A stretch of DNA of 11,100 nucleotides, taken from Candidatus Odyssella thessalonicensis. Lineage in GTDB: Bacteria > Pseudomonadota > Alphaproteobacteria > Bin65. Position 1 is the stretch's first letter; every line of letters begins with the position of its first letter. Made by a program: the position numbers and the translations under genes. The stretch lies in the NCBI GenBank assembly GCA_005240015.1, contig SBBV01000030.1:1-11100 (forward strand), given 5' to 3'. A model generated the notes under the pieces. That model saw only the letters and a program-made list of their open reading frames with translations, was not told where the DNA came from and searched no databases. Shown one piece after another: positions 1-5,291 of the stretch.

Positions 1-711
1 AGACAAGGCGTGACCGTCGGCGAGCCGGTGCCGGGCGCGGCGCCCGAATCGGCGAAGCTCGTCTATCGCCACCTGTCGAAGCCGCTGCCCGAGATCGTCT
101 ATCGCACGCAGCGCTTCAGCAACAACATCGCGGCCGAGCTCCTGGCGCTCGCCGCGGCGCGCAAGCTCGGCGGCAAGGCGCTCGACATCGCCGCGGCCGG
201 CCAGGTGCTCGCCGGCTGGTACAAGGAGAAGGTGAGCGGCGCGGATTGGAACGGGCTCGATCTCAGGAACGGCTCGGGCCTCAGCAAGGAAAGCCGCATC
301 ACGCCCGAGCAGATGGTCGCGATCCTGCGCTACGCGCAGAGCCTCTCGCTCGGCAACCAGGTCTATGCCGATCTCCTCAGGCGCTATCACGTCGGCAAGG
401 TCGAGAGCGAGGAGGAATACGGCTCGGGCGACAGCGAGGGCAACGGCACCGGGCGCGAGAAGGGCGCCAAGAAGGGCGTCGGCGTCAAGGGCAAGACCGG
501 GACGATCAACTACTCGCGCGGCGTCGTCGGCTATCTCCACACCGCCAAGGGCCGCGACGTGGTGTTCGCGGTGTTCATCTCCGACTTCAAGCAGCGCGAG
601 GTGATGCAGAAGCAGAACCAGGGCTGGAAGGAGCCGCCCGTGCGCTGGTGGATGTCGCGCTCGCGCGAATTCCAGCGCGCGATCGTCAAGCGCTGGGCGG
701 AGAAGTTTTAG
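1..711 (+). CDS. dacB: D-alanyl-D-alanine carboxypeptidase/endopeptidase, PBP4 type (peptidase S13), 5'-truncated by window edge
   Basis: This is the C-terminal part of a penicillin-binding protein of the S13/PBP4 family, which trims or cleaves D-Ala peptide bonds of peptidoglycan in the periplasm. The reading frame is open to base 1, so the start, signal peptide and SxxK nucleophile motif lie outside the window. The GTG at 10 is only the first start-like codon inside it. Numbering from that GTG, the visible motifs are SNN (SxN motif, residues 37-39) in QRFSNNIAAELL, NGSGLS (87-92), and KTGT (162-165), all in the order of the family. Between NGSGLS and KTG there is a Gly/Glu/Lys-rich stretch at about 130-160 that looks like an extra low-complexity loop. 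The stop is TAG at 709-711, followed at once by a GC hairpin. The family assignment is firm; the symbol follows E. coli PBP4 and is less certain. Confidence 0.85.
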   Translation, partial: RQGVTVGEPVPGAAPESAKLVYRHLSKPLPEIVYRTQRFSNNIAAELLALAAARKLGGKALDIAAAGQVLAGWYKEKVSGADWNGLDLRNGSGLSKESRITPEQMVAILRYAQSLSLGNQVYADLLRRYHVGKVESEEEYGSGDSEGNGTGREKGAKKGVGVKGKTGTINYSRGVVGYLHTAKGRDVVFAVFISDFKQREVMQKQNQGWKEPPVRWWMSRSREFQRAIVKRWAEKF

Positions 712-722
712 GTCGCGCGCTT

Positions 723-737
723 CCTCGCATTGCGAGG
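723..737 (+). terminator. GC hairpin just after the PBP4 stop; possible weak terminator
   Basis: Bases 723-728 (cctcgc) and 732-737 (gcgagg) are perfectly complementary with a 3-nt loop. The hairpin begins 12 nt after the carboxypeptidase stop. There is no T-run after it, so this is at most a pause or processing hairpin, or a Rho-dependent end. It runs directly into the palindrome ctagccggctag (738-749) and then the repeat element. Confidence 0.3.
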
Positions 738-741
738 CTAG

Positions 742-846
742 CCGGCTAGAGATCCTTCGCTTCGCTCAGGATGACGGTGAAGGTTGAGCCTAATAGCGCC
801 GTCATGCTGAGCGAAGCGAAGCATCTCTCGCCAAGCTCGCACAACG
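742..846. repeat. REP-like composite inverted repeat, copy 1 (family A)
   Basis: The element has a left arm at 749-777 and a right arm at 799-827 that are reverse complements at 27 of 29 positions, separated by a 21-nt spacer. It is followed by a short conserved tail ending in cgcacaacg (838-846). Each arm is itself a small hairpin with a 5-bp stem around an 11-nt loop (tcgcttcgctc on the left arm): atcct/aggat at 752-756 and 768-772, and atgct/agcat at 804-808 and 820-824. The same element in the same orientation recurs at 1197-1304. It lies between the convergent ends of the carboxypeptidase and the GIY-YIG gene, starting 5 nt past the latter's stop. The organisation resembles paired REP/BIME elements of other bacteria; that comparison is an inference. 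Confidence 0.85.
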
Positions 847-851
847 CCGGT

Positions 852-1178
852 TCAGCCGCGGCGCGCCTCCGCCGCCCAGTGGAACAGTGTTGGCGCAAGG
901 TCGACGAAGTGTGGATTCATCCGCGTGATCAAATCGATTTTCTTCCTCCGCATCCAACCCTTAATCTGCTTCTCACGCGCGATCGCCGCTTCGATCGCCT
1001 CATAGAACTCGTAATACATTAACCGATCGACGTCATAGCGCGCGGTAAAGCCGGGAAGCGCCTTGTTCTTGTGCTGCCAGACGCGTTTCTCAAGGTCGCT
1101 GGTGACGCCCGTGTAGAGCACCAGCGAGCGGCTCGCGACGATGTAGACGAAGCCGCCCTTGATCGAGGTCGAGCGCAA
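852..1178 (-). CDS. Small GIY-YIG domain nuclease (COG2827 / UvrC N-terminal-like)
   Basis: This 108-residue protein is essentially a single GIY-YIG nuclease domain. The first motif is VYI (residues 11-13). The second is YTG in LYTGVTSDLEKRVWQHK, where Tyr, the following Arg (KRVWQH) and His are the usual active-site residues. The family's metal-binding Glu is most likely in AREKQIKGW, in the second half. Stand-alone proteins of this size are common in Alphaproteobacteria and their biological role is poorly known. The start is TTG at 1178, chosen because GAGGGG (1185-1190) sits 6 nt upstream and no better start exists in frame. The gene is bracketed on both sides by copies of the family A repeat, and its TGA (852-854) is 5 nt from copy 1. 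I infer a possible link between nuclease and repeat; nothing here shows an intron or an intein. Confidence 0.85.
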   Translation of the reverse strand: MRSTSIKGGFVYIVASRSLVLYTGVTSDLEKRVWQHKNKALPGFTARYDVDRLMYYEFYEAIEAAIAREKQIKGWMRRKKIDLITRMNPHFVDLAPTLFHWAAEARRG

Positions 1179-1184
1179 GTGAGG

Positions 1185-1190
1185 CCCCTC
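1185..1190 (-). promoter_or_regulatory. Ribosome binding site deciding the TTG start of the GIY-YIG gene
   Basis: On the minus strand GAGGGG is followed by a 6-nt spacer and TTG. No ATG or GTG with comparable spacing precedes the VYI motif, so this site selects the rare TTG start. Confidence 0.6.
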
Positions 1191-1196
1191 GCGTCC

Positions 1197-1304
1197 CCGG
1201 CTAGAGATGCTTCGCTTCGCTCAGCATGACGGTAAGGATTTGGGCCTCAACCAAAAACGTCATGCTGAGCGCAGCGAAGCATCTCTCGCCAGGTTCGCAC
1301 AACG
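1197..1304. repeat. REP-like composite inverted repeat, copy 2 (family A)
   Basis: This is the second copy of the element at 742-846, in direct orientation. Arms at 1204-1231 and 1258-1285 are reverse complements at 27 of 28 positions with a 26-nt spacer, and the tail ends in the same cgcacaacg (1296-1304). Both inner hairpins are atgct/agcat (1207-1211 with 1223-1227; 1262-1266 with 1278-1282). It lies 11 nt past the dehydratase stop. Read on the minus strand, the first arm is followed closely by ttttt (1253-1257), so it may also act as a weak terminator for the dehydratase. Confidence 0.85.
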
Positions 1305-1315
1305 ATATCGCCGCC

Positions 1316-3100
1316 TCAGTGACTGTCGCGCGGCACGAATTTGTGGGCGACGTCGCGGTATTTGACGGCCGGCTTCAGCACCATGCCTTCGGAGAGCTGA
1401 TCGGTCATCGAGCGGAAGATCTCCTGCCACGGCGTCTGGTGCGGCGGGATAAAGTCCTTCATCTCCTTGCGGCGCTCCGCGATCTCCGCGTCGGAGATGA
1501 GGATGTCGACGCGACCCTTGTTGAGATCGACGCGGATCTTGTCGCCGGTCTTCAAGATCGCGAGGTTGCCGCCCGCCGCCGCCTCGGGCGACGCGTTCAA
1601 GATCGAGGGCGAGCCCGAGGTGCCCGATTGGCGCCCGTCACCGATGCAGGGCAATGACGTGATGCCCTTCTTGATGAGATAGGCCGGCGGCTGCATGTTC
1701 ACGACCTCGGCCGAGCCGGGATAGCCGATCGGCCCCACGCCGCGCACGACGAGGATGCAGTGCTCGTCGATCGCGAGCGCCGGGTCCTCGATGCGCTTGT
1801 GATAATCCTCGCGCCCGTCGAAGACGATGGCGCGGCCCTCGAACGCATTGGGGTCCTTGTTGTTCGAGAGGTAGCGCTGGCGGAATTCTTCGGAGATCAC
1901 GCTCGTCTTCATGATCGCCGAATCGAACAGATTGCCGCGCAGCACCGCGAAGCCGGCATCCTTCATCATCGGCTTGTCGTAGGGCTTGATCACGCGGTCG
2001 TCCTTGATTGTCGCGTTCCTGCAGTTCTCGCCCATCGTCTTGCCGTTCACGGTCTTGGCGTCTTCGTGGATCTTCCCCGCCTTCATGAGCGCGTTGACCA
2101 CGGCCGGCACCCCGCCGGCGCGGTGATAGTCCTCGCCCAAATATTCGCCGGCGGGCTGGAGGTTCACGAGCAGCGGGACCTTGTGGCCGATCTTCTCCCA
2201 ATCGTCCATGTCGACCTTGACGCCGACGTGGCGCGCGATCGCGTTGATGTGGATCGGGCAGTTGGTCGAGCCGCCGATCGCGCTGTTGACGACGATGGCG
2301 TTCTCGAACGCCTCGCGCGTCAGGATGTCGGAGGGCTTCAGATCCTCCCACACCATCTCGACGACGCGCTTGCCCGTCTCGTAGGCGAATTGCGGGCGCT
2401 CGCGGTGCGGCGCCGGCACCGCGGCCTGGCCCGGCAGCGAGAGGCCGAGCGCTTCCGCCAGCGAGTTCATCGAGGTGGCGGTGCCCATCGTGTTGCAGTG
2501 GCCGGTGCTCGGCGCGGCCGAGGCTACCATCTCGATGTATTCCTCGTCATTGATGCGGCCGGCGGCGTATTCCTTGCGCGCGTGCCACTTGATCGTGCCC
2601 GAGCCCGCGCGCTCGTTCTTGTACCAGCCGTTCAGCATCGGCCCGACGTTGAGCACGATGGCCGGGATGTTCACCGTGCACGCCGCCATGATGCAGGCCG
2701 GCGTGGTCTTGTCGCAGCCGGTCAACAGCACGACGCCGTCGATCGGATAGCCGTAGAGCACCTCGACGAGGCCCAAATAGGCGAGGTTGCGGTCGAGCGC
2801 GGCGGTGGGGCGCTTCCCCGTTTCCTGGATCGGGTGCACCGGGAACTCGAACGCGACGCCGCCCGCCTCGCGGATGCCCTCGCGCACGCGCTGCGCGAGC
2901 TGGAGGTGCGAGCGGTTGCAGGGCGAGAGGTCGGAGCCGGTCTGCGCGATGCCGATGATCGGCTTGCCCGATTGCAGCTCCTGGCGCGAAAGGCCGTAGT
3001 TCATGTAGCGCTCGATATAGAGCGCGGCCATGTGCGGATCGTCGGGATTGTCGAACCAGATCTTGCTGCGCAGAAAGCGGCCACCGTTCTTCTTGGACAT
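1316..3100 (-). CDS. Sugar-acid (aldonate) dehydratase of the IlvD/Edd family, likely L-arabinonate/D-xylonate type
   Basis: This 594-residue Fe-S dehydratase removes water from an aldonic acid to give a 2-keto-3-deoxy acid, or from dihydroxy-acids in the branched-chain pathway. Three cysteines that would bind the [2Fe-2S] cluster are seen: C61 in SPCN, C129 in GCDKTTP, and C202 in TGHCNTMGT. The catalytic-base serine is expected at S492 in GDGRQSGT. The N-terminus ([26 protein letters not shown], read in two parts here) and the ~590-residue length resemble Caulobacter xylonate dehydratase XylD from memory, more than biosynthetic IlvD (about 560-615). The exact substrate cannot be told from sequence; arabinonate, xylonate or a related aldonate all fit. 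The ATG at 3100 has GGAGG 8 nt upstream. No transporter, aldolase or regulator lies next to it, so it is not in an obvious sugar operon. Repeat copy 2 follows its stop. Confidence 0.9.
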   Translation of the reverse strand: MSKKNGGRFLRSKIWFDNPDDPHMAALYIERYMNYGLSRQELQSGKPIIGIAQTGSDLSPCNRSHLQLAQRVREGIREAGGVAFEFPVHPIQETGKRPTAALDRNLAYLGLVEVLYGYPIDGVVLLTGCDKTTPACIMAACTVNIPAIVLNVGPMLNGWYKNERAGSGTIKWHARKEYAAGRINDEEYIEMVASAAPSTGHCNTMGTATSMNSLAEALGLSLPGQAAVPAPHRERPQFAYETGKRVVEMVWEDLKPSDILTREAFENAIVVNSAIGGSTNCPIHINAIARHVGVKVDMDDWEKIGHKVPLLVNLQPAGEYLGEDYHRAGGVPAVVNALMKAGKIHEDAKTVNGKTMGENCRNATIKDDRVIKPYDKPMMKDAGFAVLRGNLFDSAIMKTSVISEEFRQRYLSNNKDPNAFEGRAIVFDGREDYHKRIEDPALAIDEHCILVVRGVGPIGYPGSAEVVNMQPPAYLIKKGITSLPCIGDGRQSGTSGSPSILNASPEAAAGGNLAILKTGDKIRVDLNKGRVDILISDAEIAERRKEMKDFIPPHQTPWQEIFRSMTDQLSEGMVLKPAVKYRDVAHKFVPRDSH

Positions 3101-3227
3101 TGCGCGTTCCTCCCGGGGGATTGTTGGGCGTGAGCATGGGCCCTGTTGGCGCGGAAAATCAACCCGCGTCGGCGCCGCTCCGTAGCGCGCAACGCCTCAG
3201 GCGAGGCCGCCTCCCGCGTTGTGCGAC

Positions 3228-3238
3228 GTTGTGACAAC
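3228..3238. promoter_or_regulatory. Possible operator: palindrome in the divergent dehydratase/PAN-gene promoter region
   Basis: The sequence gttgtgacaac is a perfect palindrome about a central G. It lies mid-way in the 230-bp divergent gap 3101-3330. Related cores follow at 3253-3259 (cgtgaca) and 3266-3272 (actgaca). It could serve either gene as a repressor or activator site; no regulator is identified. Confidence 0.25.
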
Positions 3239-3266
3239 AATCACGGGACGCGCGTGACAGCCATCA

Positions 3267-3295
3267 CTGACAGGGCGCGGGCGGCGCACTTAGGG
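3267..3295 (+). promoter_or_regulatory. Weak sigma-70-like promoter for the tandem PAN-like genes
   Basis: CTGACA (3267-3272; five of six to TTGACA) is followed by a 17-nt spacer and TTAGGG (3290-3295), a poor -10. Spacing and position just upstream of the leader palindrome are right, but the -10 match is weak. Confidence 0.25.
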
Positions 3296-3303
3296 TGCAG
3301 CGT

Positions 3304-3325
3304 CTGTGAACTCGTTCACAGGAGG
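3304..3325 (+). promoter_or_regulatory. Leader palindrome plus ribosome binding site of the first PAN-like gene
   Basis: Bases 3304-3321 (ctgtgaactcgttcacag) form a perfect palindrome whose last G is the first base of the GGAGG ribosome binding site (3321-3325), 5 nt before ATG 3331. As RNA it would be a 7-bp stem with a CUCG loop. A related palindrome occupies the same position before the next gene, with a compensatory base-pair change (T:A to C:G). Confidence 0.6.
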
Positions 3326-3330
3326 CAGCC

Positions 3331-3786
3331 ATGCGCAAGACGGCAATTCTTGGCCTCGCCGCGGCGATGCTTTTGGCGGCTGCTCCCGGCCAAGCGCTGG
3401 CCGGAGGCCCATACATGGTCGGGGCCTATAAGTGCTACAACCGCAAAGCCTACACCACGGACTATCTCCGCTACGTCGAAGGCTTGGACTTCAGGGGTTG
3501 CCAGGCGCTGTGCGACAGAACAAGCGGCTGCGTTGCCTTCAGCTACCTGGTGACCGCGCTGGAGCGGTGGGAAAGCACGACCATCTGCATTCTCCATAGC
3601 CGATACGATATCCCCGATACGCCGTGGCGCCACGCCCGTGCGTACGTCCGCGCCAACGTGTGCTATCGCCACCACGACGTGTGGAACCAGCTGCCGCGCG
3701 AATGGCGCAATCGGATCGGAGTCGAGCAGGATCAGTTGCGCCCCGAATTCCGGCCGAACGTGCCCTCGGGCCCGAATAAACCCTGA
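3331..3786 (+). CDS. Secreted six-cysteine PAN/Apple-like protein, first of a tandem pair
   Basis: This is a 151-residue protein of no recognised function. Residues 1-24 form a signal peptide (MRKTAILGLAAAMLLAAA, then a cleavage site after ALA), so the mature protein is exported. Six cysteines follow: C35, C57, C61, C67, C86 and C111. The spacing CQALCDRTSGCVAFSY with a later Cys fits the C-x3-C-x5-C-x-A-F core of PAN/Apple domains, which often mediate protein or carbohydrate binding. After the last Cys comes a highly conserved tail with DVWNQLPREWRNR and EQDQLRPEFRP, shared almost unchanged with the next gene. GGAGG at 3321-3325 supports ATG 3331. The next gene follows after 49 nt, so the two are probably co-transcribed. 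The PAN assignment rests on cysteine spacing only. Confidence 0.75.
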   Translation: MRKTAILGLAAAMLLAAAPGQALAGGPYMVGAYKCYNRKAYTTDYLRYVEGLDFRGCQALCDRTSGCVAFSYLVTALERWESTTICILHSRYDIPDTPWRHARAYVRANVCYRHHDVWNQLPREWRNRIGVEQDQLRPEFRPNVPSGPNKP

Positions 3787-3789
3787 AAG

Positions 3790-3803
3790 GCGCAGCCCTG
3801 CGC
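3790..3803 (+). other. Intergenic hairpin after the first PAN-like gene
   Basis: GCGCAG (3790-3795) and CTGCGC (3798-3803) are perfect complements, giving a 5-bp stem with a 4-nt loop beginning 4 nt after the stop at 3784-3786. There is no T-run, so it is more likely an RNA-processing or attenuation element than a full terminator. Confidence 0.4.
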
Positions 3804-3810
3804 TGTGCTC

Positions 3811-3829
3811 GCGAACTCGTTCGCAGGAG
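3811..3829 (+). promoter_or_regulatory. Leader palindrome plus ribosome binding site of the second PAN-like gene
   Basis: Bases 3811-3824 (gcgaactcgttcgc) are a perfect palindrome immediately before GGAG (3826-3829), 6 nt from ATG 3836. It is the counterpart of 3304-3321. The core gaactcgttc is identical, and the flanking pair is changed on both sides (GTG...CAC to GCG...CGC), so pairing is kept. Confidence 0.6.
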
Positions 3830-3835
3830 ATGACG

Positions 3836-4309
3836 ATGCACAAGACTGCGATGGTTGGACTTGCCGCGGCGGCCTTATTGGCGGCCGCGCCCGCGCGCGC
3901 CCTGCCGGAAGGCTGGTACACGCTCAGATCGTACAAATGCCACGCCAACCACACCGCGTTCGGCACGGACGTCCCAACGCTCCTCGTCGTCAAGAGTTCG
4001 GGCATTGCGGACATCCGGCAATGCGAAAAGCTGTGCGAGGGCACCAGCGGCTGCGTGGCTTTCAGCTTCCAGCAGCGGGTGACGGAGAGAGGCACGGTTG
4101 TCAACAGCTGCTTCCTTTATGGCCGGTACGATGTCGATACCGTGCCCGTCGGCAAGGGCAGTCCGTTCGACTGGAGTGTGGTGTGCTATCGCCACAACGA
4201 CGTGTGGGACAAGCTGCCGCGCGAATGGCGCAACCGCCTGGGCCTCGAGCAGGATCAATTGCGCCCCGATTTCAGGCCGAGCACACCCACGGGCGCCAAC
4301 AAGCCCTGA
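3836..4309 (+). CDS. Secreted six-cysteine PAN/Apple-like protein, second of a tandem pair
   Basis: This 157-residue paralogue of the preceding gene has no recognised function. It has a signal peptide (MHKTAMVGLAAAALLAAAPA, cleavage near ARA at 20-22). Six cysteines occur in the same order: C35, C63, C67, C73, C92 and C117, with CEKLCEGTSGCVAFSF matching the PAN-like core. The tail DVWDKLPREWRNR plus EQDQLRPDFRP is conserved: by hand, 26 of 32 residues match the first protein from the last Cys onward, more than in the PAN region itself. I place the start at ATG 3836, because GGAG lies 6 nt upstream and the N-terminus then aligns with the paralogue. An in-frame ATG at 3830 is too close to that site. 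The region between Cys 1 and Cys 2 is longer than in the first protein, which suggests divergent binding surfaces. Confidence 0.75.
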   Translation: MHKTAMVGLAAAALLAAAPARALPEGWYTLRSYKCHANHTAFGTDVPTLLVVKSSGIADIRQCEKLCEGTSGCVAFSFQQRVTERGTVVNSCFLYGRYDVDTVPVGKGSPFDWSVVCYRHNDVWDKLPREWRNRLGLEQDQLRPDFRPSTPTGANKP

Positions 4310-4330
4310 GGGCACGCGCCACGCGACCAG

Positions 4331-4363
4331 AAAAAAGCCGATTCCGTGTCGCGCGGTTCGGCT
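4331..4363 (-). terminator. Intrinsic terminator of the glutamine amidotransferase gene
   Basis: On the minus strand AGCCGA (4358-4363) pairs with TCGGCT (4336-4341), with an inner CCG/CGG pairing. The stem is followed directly by a run of T (4331-4336 are A on the plus strand). It lies about 27 nt past the amidotransferase stop. The plus-strand transcript of the PAN-like genes has no T-run here. Confidence 0.55.
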
Positions 4364-4389
4364 CGTTGTGCAGCCGACCTTCGCGTGCG

Positions 4390-5118
4390 TTATCCGCCCA
4401 ACCCGATCGAGTTCAGCCACGCCTCGAAGAAGGCCTTGCCCTGCCGCGCGAGTGCCGGCGCATAGCGCAGCGTCGCCGCGCGCAGGGATTTCACGTCGAT
4501 CGCGGGCGTGGCCGCGATCTCGCACGTATGGCCGACGAACCAGCCCTCGAGCCCCTTGGCGGTCACCTCGGGATGGAATTGCAGCGCGAGGGCGCTCTCG
4601 CCGTAGGCGAAGGCCTGGTGGCGATAGCGCTCGGTCGAGGCGAGCAACGTGGCGCCCTTCGGGAGATCGAAGGTGTCGCCGTGCCAATGCAGCACGCGCG
4701 TGCGCTCGGGCGCCAGGTGCATCAACGGCGACGCCGCGCCCGACGGCGTCAGGCTCAGCGTGCCCCAGCCGATCTCCTTGCCGCGATTGCCGGGATAGAC
4801 ATCGGCGCCGAGCGCCGCCGCCATGATCTGGCTGCCGAGGCAGATGCCGAGCAGCGGACGCCTCTGCGCGAGCCGCGCCTCGGCCAGCGCGATCTCCTCG
4901 CCGAGAAAGGGATAGTCGTCGCGGTCGTAGACGCCGATCGGCCCGCCCAAGAGCACGACGAGATCGCATTCGCGCAGCTCGGCCGCGCCGAGATCGTCGA
5001 GCGGCGCCTCGCGGTATCCGACCGCGAAGCCCCTGGCCGCGAGCACCTCGGCGAAGAAGCCCAAATCCTCGAACGGCACATGGCGTATGGCGATACAGCT
5101 GCGTGACGCGGAACCCAT
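4390..5118 (-). CDS. Class I glutamine amidotransferase (GuaA-like GATase domain protein)
   Basis: This 242-residue stand-alone GATase domain hydrolyses glutamine, or a related gamma-glutamyl substrate, by a Cys-His-Glu triad. The nucleophile C93 lies in GICLGSQ, and the other two are H182 and E184 in QFHPEV. Supporting motifs are LLGGP (oxyanion region, 56-60) and HWHGDTFDLP (144-153), typical of the COG0518 GMP-synthase-like group, which includes many amidotransferases of unknown partner. No synthetase domain is fused or adjacent, so the acceptor is unknown. The ATG at 5118 gives an N-terminus (SCIAIRHVPFEDLGFF) typical of the group; the ribosome binding site is weak. It is transcribed divergently from the gmhB-like gene across a REP-like pair, and a T-tailed hairpin follows its stop. 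Confidence 0.88.
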   Translation of the reverse strand: MGSASRSCIAIRHVPFEDLGFFAEVLAARGFAVGYREAPLDDLGAAELRECDLVVLLGGPIGVYDRDDYPFLGEEIALAEARLAQRRPLLGICLGSQIMAAALGADVYPGNRGKEIGWGTLSLTPSGAASPLMHLAPERTRVLHWHGDTFDLPKGATLLASTERYRHQAFAYGESALALQFHPEVTAKGLEGWFVGHTCEIAATPAIDVKSLRAATLRYAPALARQGKAFFEAWLNSIGLGG

Positions 5119-5141
5119 TACCGAAACCGTCTCGGATTATC

Positions 5142-5243
5142 GTCGTCCCCGCGAAAGCGGGGACCCATGCGCGATCCCGCGCGAAGCGACGGAACGCGGT
5201 TCGACGGCGGCGCCGCTCGGGTCCCCGCTTTCGCGGGGGCGAC
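5142..5243. repeat. REP-like inverted repeat pair (family B)
   Basis: Arms at 5142-5166 and 5219-5243 are reverse complements at 24 of 25 positions, separated by 52 nt. The left arm is also a hairpin on its own: a perfect 8-bp stem (gtccccgc/gcggggac, 5145-5164) closed by GAAA. The right arm folds likewise around TTTC. This GC-rich 'ccccgcgaaagcgggg' type is frequent in alphaproteobacterial intergenic DNA (general knowledge). Here it fills most of the divergent gap between the amidotransferase and the gmhB-like gene. It is unrelated in sequence to family A. Confidence 0.85.
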
Positions 5244-5291
5244 AATGATTGGTGAAATCGCTATGCATGGCCGCCCCGCGCTGCGCCCCTC

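Noticed and set aside
738..749. Perfect palindrome ctagccggctag
   Set aside because: Only the right half (ccggctag) recurs at repeat copy 2, so the palindrome is likely a chance junction of the repeat with flanking DNA.
771..1022. Plus-strand open frame through repeat copy 1 (83 codons)
   Set aside because: Its N-terminal part is translation of the repeat and the rest is antisense to the GIY-YIG gene. The same repeat-encoded peptide appears at copy 2.
1760..3133. Long plus-strand open frame (457 codons) opposite the dehydratase gene
   Set aside because: It is an antisense shadow with Arg/Val/Asp/His-rich sequence and no domain. The minus-strand dehydratase explains the region.
3805..5106. 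Plus-strand open frame (433 codons) across the second PAN-like gene and opposite the amidotransferase
   Set aside because: It overlaps two convincing genes in other frames and crosses the terminator at 4331-4363; composition is that of a shadow frame.
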